This document shows positions 1 through 6,486 of a stretch of 18,158 bases of DNA, piece after piece. The number at the start of each line of letters is the position of its first letter. Within the stretch, counting starts at the first letter, position 1. The translations under genes were made by a program, and so were the position numbers. The DNA is from Melioribacteraceae bacterium (lineage in GTDB: Bacteria; Bacteroidota; Ignavibacteria; Ignavibacteriales; Melioribacteraceae), in NCBI GenBank assembly GCA_015486905.1, contig WFQV01000524.1, positions 1 to 18,158 on the forward strand, written 5' to 3'. The notes below the pieces were generated by a model that saw nothing but the letters and a program-made list of their open reading frames with translations, was not told the origin of the DNA and made no database searches.

Positions 1-54
1 AGCTCAGTGTAGCACAGTTTGCTAATCCCGCATTTTGCGGGAGGGCAAACTGTG
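1..54 (+). repeat. REP element, family A, copy 1 (nested hairpin)
   Basis: A GTAG tetranucleotide (9-12) is followed by a perfect 10-bp inverted repeat, CACAGTTTGC (13-22) against GCAAACTGTG (45-54). Inside it lies a second perfect 7-bp hairpin, TCCCGCA (26-32) and TGCGGGA (36-42), with a TTT loop. Bases 1-25 recur exactly at 163-187. GTAG followed by a hairpin is the known layout of REP sequences recognised by RAYT transposases, and a RAYT gene begins about 200 bp downstream. The element may extend past the left window edge. Confidence 0.8.
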
Positions 55-80
55 GAGTTTTATTTTTATTGAAATTTAGT

Positions 81-120
81 TATTTTACCCTTTACGCAGA
101 TTGCAAGCAATCTACGCTAC
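81..120 (-). repeat. REP element, family B, copy 1 (40-bp exact repeat)
   Basis: Read on the minus strand this is GTAG (120-117), then a 10-bp stem with one T-G wobble, CGTAGATTGC (116-107) against GCAATCTGCG (104-95), with a very tight loop at 105-106. All 40 bp recur without a mismatch at 879-918 on the far side of the transposase gene. Its stem matches the family A stem at 7 of 10 positions, which suggests one transposase family recognises both. The orientation is opposite to the two family A copies that flank it. Confidence 0.82.
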
Positions 121-162
121 GAAAACCCTTTGTGTCCCCGCAGTTTAAATTGGGAAATTATC

Positions 163-206
163 AGCTCAGTGTAGCACAGTTTGCTAAGCGAAGCGGGCAA
201 ACTGTG
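163..206 (+). repeat. REP element, family A, copy 2
   Basis: The first 25 bp (163-187) are identical to bases 1-25. GTAG (171-174) precedes the same perfect 10-bp stem, CACAGTTTGC (175-184) and GCAAACTGTG (197-206). The 12-nt loop lacks the nested hairpin seen in copy 1. The element ends 44 bp before the transposase start codon, so it lies in the leader region of that gene. Confidence 0.8.
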
Positions 207-250
207 ATAAAGAAAATAAAAATATTTTCTAATAAAAAAAATTTTTGAAA

Positions 251-844
251 ATGCTTAACACAGCACACTTTCACAAAAGAAACTTACCTCACATTTATAT
301 TCCCAAACACACTTATTTTATTACGTTTAGAGTAAAAGGTAGTCTCCCAATTAGTAAATTAAAAGAATTATTTCTATGGATGGAAGAACAAAAACCACCG
401 ATGAACAGAGTAGAAAAATACAAAATGGATTCAATTTTCTTTAGCAAATACGACGAATTATTAAACGATAATAAAAAGATAAATTATTTAAAAAATCCCA
501 AATTAGCATCAGTAGTTGCGGGATTAATTCACAGTTACGACAAAAAAGAATACAATCTAATTGCATATTCAATAATGCCTAATCATGTCCATCTGGTAAT
601 TTCATTACTTGAAAATTCAAAATCCCTTGATAAAATAATGCAGAACATAAAAAGAATTTCCGCATTCAAAATAAACCGTATTTTGGGTAAAAGAGGTACT
701 TTTTGGCAGTCCGAAAGTTACGACCATATTGTTAGGGATGAAGAAGAATTACAAAAGATAATTCAATACACTTTACTAAATCCGGTAAAAGCAGGATTAG
801 TAGATAATTGGGAAGATTGGAAATTTAATTATTTAGCATATTAA
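251..844 (+). CDS. REP-associated tyrosine transposase (RAYT), Y1/HUH family
   Basis: This 197-aa protein belongs to the single-tyrosine HUH nucleases related to IS200/IS605 TnpA. Counted from the ATG at 251, the HUH metal-binding motif is NHVHLVI with H112 and H114, and the catalytic tyrosine is Y173 in QYTLLNPVKAGLV, the region that holds Y115 in the E. coli RAYT. The N-terminal FITFRV strand and the GTFWQSESYDHIVR segment are also typical. The frame can be read from a TTG at 245, but the ATG is preferred; no clear ribosome-binding site is seen. Members of this family cut and join REP hairpins at GTAG-type sites, and such hairpins flank this gene on both sides. The family is usually single copy and behaves as a domesticated element, so it is called a RAYT and not an insertion sequence. 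The gene appears intact. Confidence 0.88.
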   Translation: MLNTAHFHKRNLPHIYIPKHTYFITFRVKGSLPISKLKELFLWMEEQKPPMNRVEKYKMDSIFFSKYDELLNDNKKINYLKNPKLASVVAGLIHSYDKKEYNLIAYSIMPNHVHLVISLLENSKSLDKIMQNIKRISAFKINRILGKRGTFWQSESYDHIVRDEEELQKIIQYTLLNPVKAGLVDNWEDWKFNYLAY

Positions 845-878
845 CAGCACTGTGTAAATTAATTATTTTGAAGTATTG

Positions 879-918
879 TATTTTACCCTTTACGCAGATT
901 GCAAGCAATCTACGCTAC
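879..918 (-). repeat. REP element, family B, copy 2 (40-bp exact repeat)
   Basis: It is identical over 40 bp to 81-120, with GTAG on the minus strand at 918-915 and stem arms at 914-905 and 902-893. It begins 34 bp after the transposase stop codon. The two copies lie in the same orientation about 800 bp apart, with the gene between them. Identity stops abruptly at 918: copy 1 continues GAAAA, while this copy continues AATAAA. Confidence 0.82.
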
Positions 919-937
919 AATAAATGGGGTTACTAAT

Positions 938-955
938 CAATCTACACTACGAAAA
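938..955 (-). repeat. Degenerate half REP, family B
   Basis: On the minus strand bases 950-938 read GTAGTGTAGATTG, which matches the GTAG plus left arm of family B at 12 of 13 positions. The right arm is missing. The bases on its other side (951-955, GAAAA) match those next to copy 1 at 121-125, not those next to copy 2. It looks like a decayed or partly copied REP. Confidence 0.55.
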
Positions 956-972
956 ATATTAAAGTTGGATTT

Positions 973-1001
973 TTGTGATTTTAAGGGAAAATACGTATTA
1001 T
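973..1001 (+). promoter_or_regulatory. Putative sigma-70-type promoter of the AAA+ ATPase gene
   Basis: A TTGTGA box (973-978) is followed after 17 bp by TATTAT (996-1001). A second -10-like TATAAT lies at 1008-1013 without a matching upstream box at normal spacing. The predicted leader to the ATG at 1045 is about 35-40 nt and shows no clear Shine-Dalgarno sequence. Confidence 0.4.
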
Positions 1002-1044
1002 TGTCGCTATAATACAGCAATTTTAGCAACTTTTGACGTACTCA

Positions 1045-2271
1045 ATGTTAGATGAAGTAATATTTCAGCAAAAAAAAGAACGCGACAAGCTACTTACCAA
1101 TAGTTACATTCAACGGGACCAAAAGCTTAATACTGATTCAGGCTTAATTAATGTGGTAGTTGGCCCGAGGCGTGCGGGTAAATCGTTTTTCTGTTTGCAT
1201 TCGTTAAAAAATGAGCATTTCGGGTATGTGAATTTTGACGATGAGCGTTTAACCGGTATTCCGGATTACGACGAAATCTTAAATGCTATTGATAAAGTTT
1301 ATTCAAATCCGCAAATTTTATTTTTTGACGAAATTCAAAATTTGCCGAAATGGGAGCTGTTTGTTAACAGGCTTCAAAGGAACGGAAGGAAAATAGTTCT
1401 AACAGGCAGTAATTCAAATCTGCTTTCCGGGGAGCTGTCCTCTTATTTAACCGGCAGGAATTATCCCGTCAATATTTTCCCTTTTTCTTTCGTGGAATTA
1501 TTAAATGTTGCCGAAAACAAAAGCAAAACCGAACAAAAGAAAATTCTGTCAGACCTATTAAACACAGGCGGTTATCCTGAAATTGTTACCAAAGGAATTG
1601 TTGCAAATGAATATTTAAGTATGCTTTTTAGGGATACGATTTACAAAGATATTGTTTTAAGATATAAACCGAGAGACCCGGCAATGGTAGAAAAATTAGC
1701 GTTAACGCTGGTTTCAAACGCCGGTAACGAGATTTCAATCCGCGCGCTTTCCAAATTGGCGAACTACAACGAAAGGACGGTTTCAAGATATTTGGCTTAT
1801 CTTTTAAACACAATGATTTTTTTTCAAATACCTCGTTTTTCGTACAAGCTAAAGGAACAATTGAAATCGAATAAAAAAACTTACGTTATTGACAATGGTT
1901 TTATTGAAAGTATCGGGCATAATGTTTCTTACAACAGAGGAGCGAAACTTGAAAATCTTGTGGCAATAGAATTGTACCGACGGGCTTTAAGCAAAAAAGT
2001 AAAAATATTTTACTGGAAGAAAAATTACGAAGTTGATTTTGTTCTTCAGAACGGCAACAAAGTTTACGAACTTATTCAAGTCTCTGCCGATGTTTCGAAT
2101 CAAAAAACGGCAAACAGGGAAAAACGTGCTTTGTTCGAGGCTGCCAAAGAATTGAATTGCAATAATCTTACGATAATTACAGAAGATTATTCCGGCGTGG
2201 AAACCTTTGAATGGTTCGGAACGAAAAAAGACATTACCTTTGTTTCTATTATTGATTGGTTATTTAAGTAA
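1045..2271 (+). CDS. AAA+ ATPase with C-terminal DUF4143 domain
   Basis: This 408-aa protein belongs to the AAA_14/DUF4143 family, common in bacteria and archaea but without a settled function. Numbering is from the ATG at 1045. Walker A is GPRRAGKS (40-47), Walker B is ILFFDEIQ with D95 and E96, and the sensor-1-like segment is LTGSNS (119-124). A winged-helix-like region follows (about 215-265, with SIRALSKLANYNERTVSRYL). The C-terminal part resembles a PD-(D/E)XK-like fold: E303 in KLENLV, D331 in YEVDFV and E342 in YELIQVS, with Gln where a nuclease would have Lys, so cleavage activity is doubtful. An in-frame TTG lies at 1033, but ATG is preferred. It has its own promoter candidate and a terminator just after the stop, so it looks monocistronic. 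It has no obvious functional tie to the RAYT next door. Confidence 0.85.
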   Translation: MLDEVIFQQKKERDKLLTNSYIQRDQKLNTDSGLINVVVGPRRAGKSFFCLHSLKNEHFGYVNFDDERLTGIPDYDEILNAIDKVYSNPQILFFDEIQNLPKWELFVNRLQRNGRKIVLTGSNSNLLSGELSSYLTGRNYPVNIFPFSFVELLNVAENKSKTEQKKILSDLLNTGGYPEIVTKGIVANEYLSMLFRDTIYKDIVLRYKPRDPAMVEKLALTLVSNAGNEISIRALSKLANYNERTVSRYLAYLLNTMIFFQIPRFSYKLKEQLKSNKKTYVIDNGFIESIGHNVSYNRGAKLENLVAIELYRRALSKKVKIFYWKKNYEVDFVLQNGNKVYELIQVSADVSNQKTANREKRALFEAAKELNCNNLTIITEDYSGVETFEWFGTKKDITFVSIIDWLFK

Positions 2272-2273
2272 TT

Positions 2274-2305
2274 AAGGGAGATTTCGGTAATTCAAAATCT
2301 CCCTT
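2274..2305. terminator. Bidirectional hairpin terminator between convergent genes
   Basis: A perfect 11-bp stem (2274-2284 with 2295-2305, arms AAGGGAGATTT and AAATCTCCCTT) encloses a 10-nt loop. It starts 3 bp after the ATPase stop codon and ends 13 bp before the last base of the convergent serA-like gene. Short T runs flank both sides, so it can serve both transcripts. Confidence 0.75.
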
Positions 2306-2318
2306 TTGAATTTACAAA

Positions 2319-3242
2319 TTACTTGTTTACTTGAAAAGTAACGTCGCCTTTCTCAAAATAATTTACTATTTGATTTGCCGCCGCTATTCCCGCATTAATA
2401 TTTGCCTCGGCGGTTTGTGCGCCCATTTTCTTGGGAGTAAAATAAACACGTCCTGGAAATTTTTCTTTGAGCAATTCCGCATTGTCCGGCGCAATATCCG
2501 AAACATATTTGAAGTCGTCTCTTTCTTCCATTATTTTAATCAAAGAATCTTCATCCACAACTTCCTTGCGTGCTGTGTTCAGCAAAGTTGCATCTCTCGG
2601 CATTTTGTTTAGTAAGTCATAGTTAATTGAATTTTTAGTCTGCTCGTTTGCAGGAATGTGAAGGGAAATGTAACGGTTGTTAGCGTAAAGTTCTTCAACG
2701 GAATTGTAAACTTTAACGCCATCGGCTTCAATTTTTTCCGCGGGAATAAACGGGTCGAAAGCGGAAACGCTCATTCCGAAACCGTTTTTGGCAATTTTAG
2801 CAACAAGGCTGCCCACGTGACCGTAAGCTTGGATACCGAGCGTTTTGCCTTTTAATTCGGTGCCTGGCTTGCCGTTGTAAAATCCTCTTGCGGCGTAAAC
2901 CATTAGTCCCAGTGCTAACTCGGCAACAGCGTTTGAGTTTTGACCCGGGGTGTTCATTACTACAATTCCTTTTTCCGTAGCGGTTGTCAAATCAATGTTG
3001 TCGTAGCCTGCGCCGGCACGGACAACAATTTTTAGCTCGCCTGCCGCTTCGATTACTTCACGGGTAATTTTATCGCTGCGTACTATTAAAGCATTAACAT
3101 CTTTAACGGCATCGACCAACTCGGATTGTTCCGTGTACTTTTCGAGCAAAGCAAATTCGTAGCCTGCATTTTGAACAATCTCTTTTATTTTTTCAACCGC
3201 TTCTGAGGCGAAAGGTTTTTTCGTTGCAATTAGTATTTTCAT
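2319..3242 (-). CDS. serA: Short D-3-phosphoglycerate dehydrogenase (NAD-dependent)
   Basis: This 307-aa cytoplasmic enzyme is predicted to oxidise 3-phosphoglycerate to 3-phosphohydroxypyruvate, the first step of serine synthesis. It has the D-2-hydroxyacid dehydrogenase layout: VRAGAGYDNID (74-84), NTPGQNSNAVAELALGL (97-113), a Rossmann loop around GIQAYGHVG (136-144), D163 as the likely NAD-ribose ligand, and catalytic R225 in NTARKEV. The usual TPHxGA motif reads TPKKMGA, so the catalytic His is replaced by K271, and the normal DVFE motif reads DIAP. These changes match the short Bacteroidota-type enzymes, which also lack the C-terminal ACT domain. It is the last gene of the operon, and its ribosome-binding site AGGGAGAG (3256-3249) overlaps the hutU stop codon, which suggests translational coupling. 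Function is assigned by family; substrate is not proven by sequence alone. Confidence 0.85.
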   Translation of the reverse strand: MKILIATKKPFASEAVEKIKEIVQNAGYEFALLEKYTEQSELVDAVKDVNALIVRSDKITREVIEAAGELKIVVRAGAGYDNIDLTTATEKGIVVMNTPGQNSNAVAELALGLMVYAARGFYNGKPGTELKGKTLGIQAYGHVGSLVAKIAKNGFGMSVSAFDPFIPAEKIEADGVKVYNSVEELYANNRYISLHIPANEQTKNSINYDLLNKMPRDATLLNTARKEVVDEDSLIKIMEERDDFKYVSDIAPDNAELLKEKFPGRVYFTPKKMGAQTAEANINAGIAAANQIVNYFEKGDVTFQVNK

Positions 3243-3254
3243 TTTAATCTCTCC

Positions 3255-4910
3255 CTATTTTAACATTGGAACTTTAATACCGAACTTTTTTGCATTTGCA
3301 ATTGCGTTCTCGTAACCGGCGTCTGCGTGTCTTGCAATGCCAAGTCCCGGGTCGTAAGTAAGAACCCGCTCCAATCTTTTTTCGGCTTCGGGTGTACCGT
3401 CTGCAACCACAACCATTCCGGCGTGGATTGATTTGCCAATTCCCACACCGCCGCCGTGGTGAACGGAGACCCAGCTTGCACCGCCGATTGTATTAAGAAG
3501 TGCGTTCAGTATCGGCCAGTCGGCAATTGCATCGCTGCCGTCTTTCATTCCTTCCGTTTCTCTGTTGGGCGAAGCAACGGAACCGCAGTCCAAGTGGTCT
3601 CTTCCGATTACAATGGGAGCCGAGACTTTCCCGGAGGCAACCAAGTTGTTAAATATTTTTCCCATCTTAGCTCTTGCACCGTAACCCAGCCAACAGATGC
3701 GGGAAGGCAAGCCTTGGAAGTGAACCTTTTCCTGTGCAAGTTTAATCCAACGAATCAGAGCTTCGTCCTCGGGAAAAGTTTCAATCACGGCTTTGTCCGT
3801 TTCGTAGATATCATTTGGATCGCCGGAAAGTGCCGCCCAGCGGAAAGGTCCTTTGCCTTCGGTGAAAAGGGGACGAATGTATTCCGGTACAAAGCCCGGA
3901 ATGTCGAATGCATTTTCCACACCGTTGTCTTTTGCTTCGCCGCGGATGTTGTTTCCGTAATCGAAAGCAATGGCACCGCGTTTTTGGAGTTCCAACATCG
4001 TTTTAACATGAACCACAATGGTTTCCTTCGCACGCTTGATGTACTCGGCGGGGTTTTCTTCTCTTAATTTTAATGCTTCTTCGTAGGGCATCCCCATTGG
4101 TACGTAACCGTTTAACGTGTCGTGTGCGGAGGTTTGATCGGTTAGCACGTCGGGGACAATGCCTTTCTCCAATATTTTCGGGAGTATCTCGCCTGCATTT
4201 CCCACAAGTCCTACGGATAAAGCCTCTCCCTTTGCTTTTGCCTCGAGAACTTTTTGGAGCGCTTCGTCCAAATCTTCTGTCATGTAATCGAGGTAACCGG
4301 TGTCAATTCTTTTTTGAATTCTCTCTTTGTCCACTTCAATTCCGAGAAAAGCCGCGCCGTTCATTGTAGCGGCTAAAGGTTGAGCTCCCCCCATACCGCC
4401 TAAGCCGGCAGTGAGAAGGAATTTACCTTTAAGCGTTCCATCGAAATATTTTTTAGCGCATGCAGCAAAAGTTTCGTAAGTACCTTGTAGGATTCCTTGC
4501 GTACCGATGTAAATCCAACTGCCTGCGGTCATCTGACCGAACATCGTAAGACCCATAGCTTCGAGTCGGCGGAATTCGTCCCACGTTGCCCAGTCGGGCA
4601 CAAGCATTGCATTGGAAATAATTACGCGTGGTGCATCCGTGTGGGTCTTGAATATCGCAACCGGTTTACCCGATTGAACTAAAAGCGTTTCGTCGCTTTC
4701 GAGATTTTTAAGGCTTTCGACTATTGCGTCGAATGCTTCCCAGTTTCGAGCTGCCTTGCCCGAGCCGCCGTAAACGATTAATTCGTCAGGTTTTTCGGCA
4801 ACTTCCGGGTCGAGATTGTTCATCAGCATTCTGAGCGCCGCTTCTTGAATCCAGCCTTTGGTGTTAAGTTCCTTGCCCCGCGGGGCTCTAATAATTCTTT
4901 TCTGTCCCAT
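3255..4910 (-). CDS. hutU: Urocanate hydratase (urocanase)
   Basis: This 551-aa enzyme hydrates urocanate to imidazolone propionate, step two of histidine degradation, using tightly bound NAD+ as an electrophile. Length and motifs match the family throughout: YGGSGKAARNW (47-57), the glycine-rich GLGGMGGAQPLAATMNG (169-185), LTDQTSAHDTLNGYVP (256-271), FDYGNNIRGEA (316-326), GLPSRICWLGYGARAKMG (400-417) with C406 at the position of the family's active-site Cys, GRDHLDCGSVASPNRETE (436-453) and VSVHHGGGVGIGKSIHAG (481-498). It starts 3 nt after the stop of the preceding small gene. The other histidine-degradation genes (hutH, hutI, hutG) are not nearby. Its operon partners are an adenosine deaminase and a serine-synthesis enzyme. 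Confidence 0.97.
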   Translation of the reverse strand: MGQKRIIRAPRGKELNTKGWIQEAALRMLMNNLDPEVAEKPDELIVYGGSGKAARNWEAFDAIVESLKNLESDETLLVQSGKPVAIFKTHTDAPRVIISNAMLVPDWATWDEFRRLEAMGLTMFGQMTAGSWIYIGTQGILQGTYETFAACAKKYFDGTLKGKFLLTAGLGGMGGAQPLAATMNGAAFLGIEVDKERIQKRIDTGYLDYMTEDLDEALQKVLEAKAKGEALSVGLVGNAGEILPKILEKGIVPDVLTDQTSAHDTLNGYVPMGMPYEEALKLREENPAEYIKRAKETIVVHVKTMLELQKRGAIAFDYGNNIRGEAKDNGVENAFDIPGFVPEYIRPLFTEGKGPFRWAALSGDPNDIYETDKAVIETFPEDEALIRWIKLAQEKVHFQGLPSRICWLGYGARAKMGKIFNNLVASGKVSAPIVIGRDHLDCGSVASPNRETEGMKDGSDAIADWPILNALLNTIGGASWVSVHHGGGVGIGKSIHAGMVVVADGTPEAEKRLERVLTYDPGLGIARHADAGYENAIANAKKFGIKVPMLK

Positions 4911-4913
4911 TTT

Positions 4914-5252
4914 TTAGTCTTTAAAATGTTTGTTAAATAGTTGAGTATATTGTTTGTACATCGATTTTACCATCCAGCGCTTTATAAAATTGCTTTTCTT
5001 CATTTCCCGTTCGTAATATTTTATGTTCTCTTTAATTTGTAAAACGAGTTTTGTTTTTTCTTCTTTCGTTAGTTTTACAATTTCAGAATCGGATTTCAAT
5101 TTTGAGATTATTGAAGAAAAGACATTTACTTCACGGAAGAATCGCTGGTCTCCTTCCATTTGTTTTATTACTTGATTGCAAAACGTAGTTAATATTTTCC
5201 TTTCGTTTTTGTCGAATTCGAAGTTGTAATTTTTGAATAATTTTTTGCTCAT
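4914..5252 (-). CDS. Hypothetical protein, small, Lys-rich, helical
   Basis: I do not recognise this 112-aa protein. It is rich in Lys, Glu, Phe and Asn, has no signal peptide or membrane span, and reads as mostly alpha-helical with amphipathic stretches (about 15-35 and 45-80). A basic C-terminal part contains FIKRWMVKSMYKQYTQLF. Its ATG overlaps the adenosine deaminase stop codon as ATGA (5252-5249), and it ends 3 nt before the hutU start. It is therefore almost certainly translated with both neighbours. The context suggests a role tied to the operon, but no reaction can be named. Confidence 0.72.
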   Translation of the reverse strand: MSKKLFKNYNFEFDKNERKILTTFCNQVIKQMEGDQRFFREVNVFSSIISKLKSDSEIVKLTKEEKTKLVLQIKENIKYYEREMKKSNFIKRWMVKSMYKQYTQLFNKHFKD

Positions 5253-6346
5253 AGTTCCGTAGGTTTTAATGTTAATAATTCGGTTCTTAATTTTTCGTAA
5301 CCGGGTTTGATTACATTGTAAATATAATCAAGTCTCTCATTGTAATGAATGAAAGCCGATTTCATTGCGTTGATGTTGAGTTTTTCAATGTCGTCCAAAG
5401 TCAAGTGCCACATTTTCGAGGCGGTAAGATATTCCTTGGTTAGAGTCGTATTGCTCATTAGTCTGTCGTCGGTGTTTAAGAAAACTCTGAATTTACCTTT
5501 AAACATCGGGTAGAAAGGATGGTTCTCCAATTTGTCAACCGCGCCGGTGTGAACATTGCTAAGGAGGCAAATTTCAAGCGGGAGGCGCTGGTCTAAAATG
5601 TACTGTGCCAAATCGCCGAGAGCGGTGATTTCCCTGTTTTCATTTAAAACCATGTCTTCGGTTAAACGAGTTGCGTGCCCGATTCGATGAGCACCGCACC
5701 ATTGAATTGCCTGCCAAATGGATTCTTTCCCAAATGCTTCACCGGCATGAATGGTAATGTTAAAATTTTCTCTTTGAATGAATTGAAAAGCTTCAATGTG
5801 TTTTTTAGGCGGGTAGCCGCCTTCTTCGCCGGCGAGGTCGAAACCGACAACTCCACGAGTACGGTAATTTACAGCAAGCTCTGCAATTTCGAGGGAGTTG
5901 GTCATGTTTCTCAATGCACATAAAATAAGCCCGTAGCCCACTCCGAAATCTTTTTTGCCTCTTTCCAAACCTTTTAGAACGGATGTGATTACGTCGTCGT
6001 AATGTAATCCGTTTTCCAAATGCAAAACGGGAGCGAAGCGAGTTTCCACGTAGCAGACACCGTCTTTTTTCATGTCTTCCATCATTTCGTAAGCAATTCT
6101 TTCGAGAGCTTCCTTGGTTTGCATTACCGCTACCGTATGTTCAAAGCCCTGGAGATATTCAACAAGGTTACCTTTGTTAGCCCCCCGATGGAACCACTCG
6201 GCTAATTCTTTCGGGTCTTCGGTAGGAAGTTTTTTGTAACCTATTTCTTTGGCTAAATCGATTATTGTCGCGGGACGGAGCCCACCGTCCAAATGGTCGT
6301 GTAAGAGCACTTTCGGTGCCCTTCGGATTATTTCCTCAGTGTTCAT
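5249..6346 (-). CDS. add: Adenosine deaminase family protein
   Basis: This 365-aa zinc hydrolase is predicted to deaminate adenosine or deoxyadenosine to inosine or deoxyinosine in purine salvage. Metal-site and catalytic motifs are intact: HDHLDGG with H16 and H18, GFDLAGEE (168-175), TIHAGE with H200 and E203, RIGHATR with H224, and FLNTDDRLMS with D293 and D294. The ATG at 6346 is chosen because GAGGTT lies just upstream and because a promoter candidate covers the extra codons of the longer frame, which starts with TTG at 6397. It is the first gene of the four-gene operon, and its stop overlaps the next start by 4 bp. Adenine or another aminopurine-like compound cannot be excluded as the substrate. 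Confidence 0.92.
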   Translation of the reverse strand: MNTEEIIRRAPKVLLHDHLDGGLRPATIIDLAKEIGYKKLPTEDPKELAEWFHRGANKGNLVEYLQGFEHTVAVMQTKEALERIAYEMMEDMKKDGVCYVETRFAPVLHLENGLHYDDVITSVLKGLERGKKDFGVGYGLILCALRNMTNSLEIAELAVNYRTRGVVGFDLAGEEGGYPPKKHIEAFQFIQRENFNITIHAGEAFGKESIWQAIQWCGAHRIGHATRLTEDMVLNENREITALGDLAQYILDQRLPLEICLLSNVHTGAVDKLENHPFYPMFKGKFRVFLNTDDRLMSNTTLTKEYLTASKMWHLTLDDIEKLNINAMKSAFIHYNERLDYIYNVIKPGYEKLRTELLTLKPTEL

Positions 6347-6368
6347 AATAACCTCAATTTTATTTGCC

Positions 6369-6397
6369 AAAATATTCTTTTTATTTTCGAAAATCAA
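6369..6397 (-). promoter_or_regulatory. Putative promoter of the add-hutU-serA operon
   Basis: On the minus strand TTGATT (6397-6392) is followed after 17 bp by TATTTT (6374-6369). Transcription would start near 6362, leaving a short leader with GAGGTT before the ATG at 6346. The region upstream is very AT-rich, so chance matches are possible. Confidence 0.4.
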
Positions 6398-6425
6398 CCG
6401 TCGGTATTGATTACTTTAATTTAAA

Positions 6426-6454
6426 TTGATTATTTTTGTTAGATAGATTAAATT
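6426..6454 (+). promoter_or_regulatory. Putative promoter of the TPR lipoprotein gene
   Basis: TTGATT (6426-6431) is followed after 17 bp by TAAATT (6449-6454) in the 140-bp divergent gap between add and the TPR gene. A good ribosome-binding site, AGAAGGAG (6473-6480 region), lies before the ATG at 6487. The background is strongly AT-rich, which lowers confidence. Confidence 0.35.
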
Positions 6455-6486
6455 TATTTTTTTAAGATAATTTAGAAGGAGATTAT

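Noticed and set aside
1..206. Repeated sequences as a CRISPR array
   Set aside because: There are only two copies each of two unrelated-length repeats in opposite orientations, with no regular spacers; GTAG-led hairpins next to a RAYT explain them.
245..844. Start of the transposase at TTG 245
   Set aside because: It adds only two codons upstream of a normal ATG at 251 and has no supporting ribosome-binding site.
251..844. A full IS200/IS605 insertion sequence
   Set aside because: No tnpB or clear transposon ends are present; the protein and flanking hairpins fit a RAYT with REPs better.
3456..4067. Long open frame (203 codons) on the plus strand opposite hutU
   Set aside because: It is the antisense shadow of a fully conserved urocanase gene, has no ribosome-binding site and encodes no recognisable protein.
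5249..6397. Longer adenosine deaminase from TTG 6397
   Set aside because: The extra 17 residues overlap a promoter candidate, while the ATG at 6346 has GAGGTT upstream and begins just before conserved sequence.
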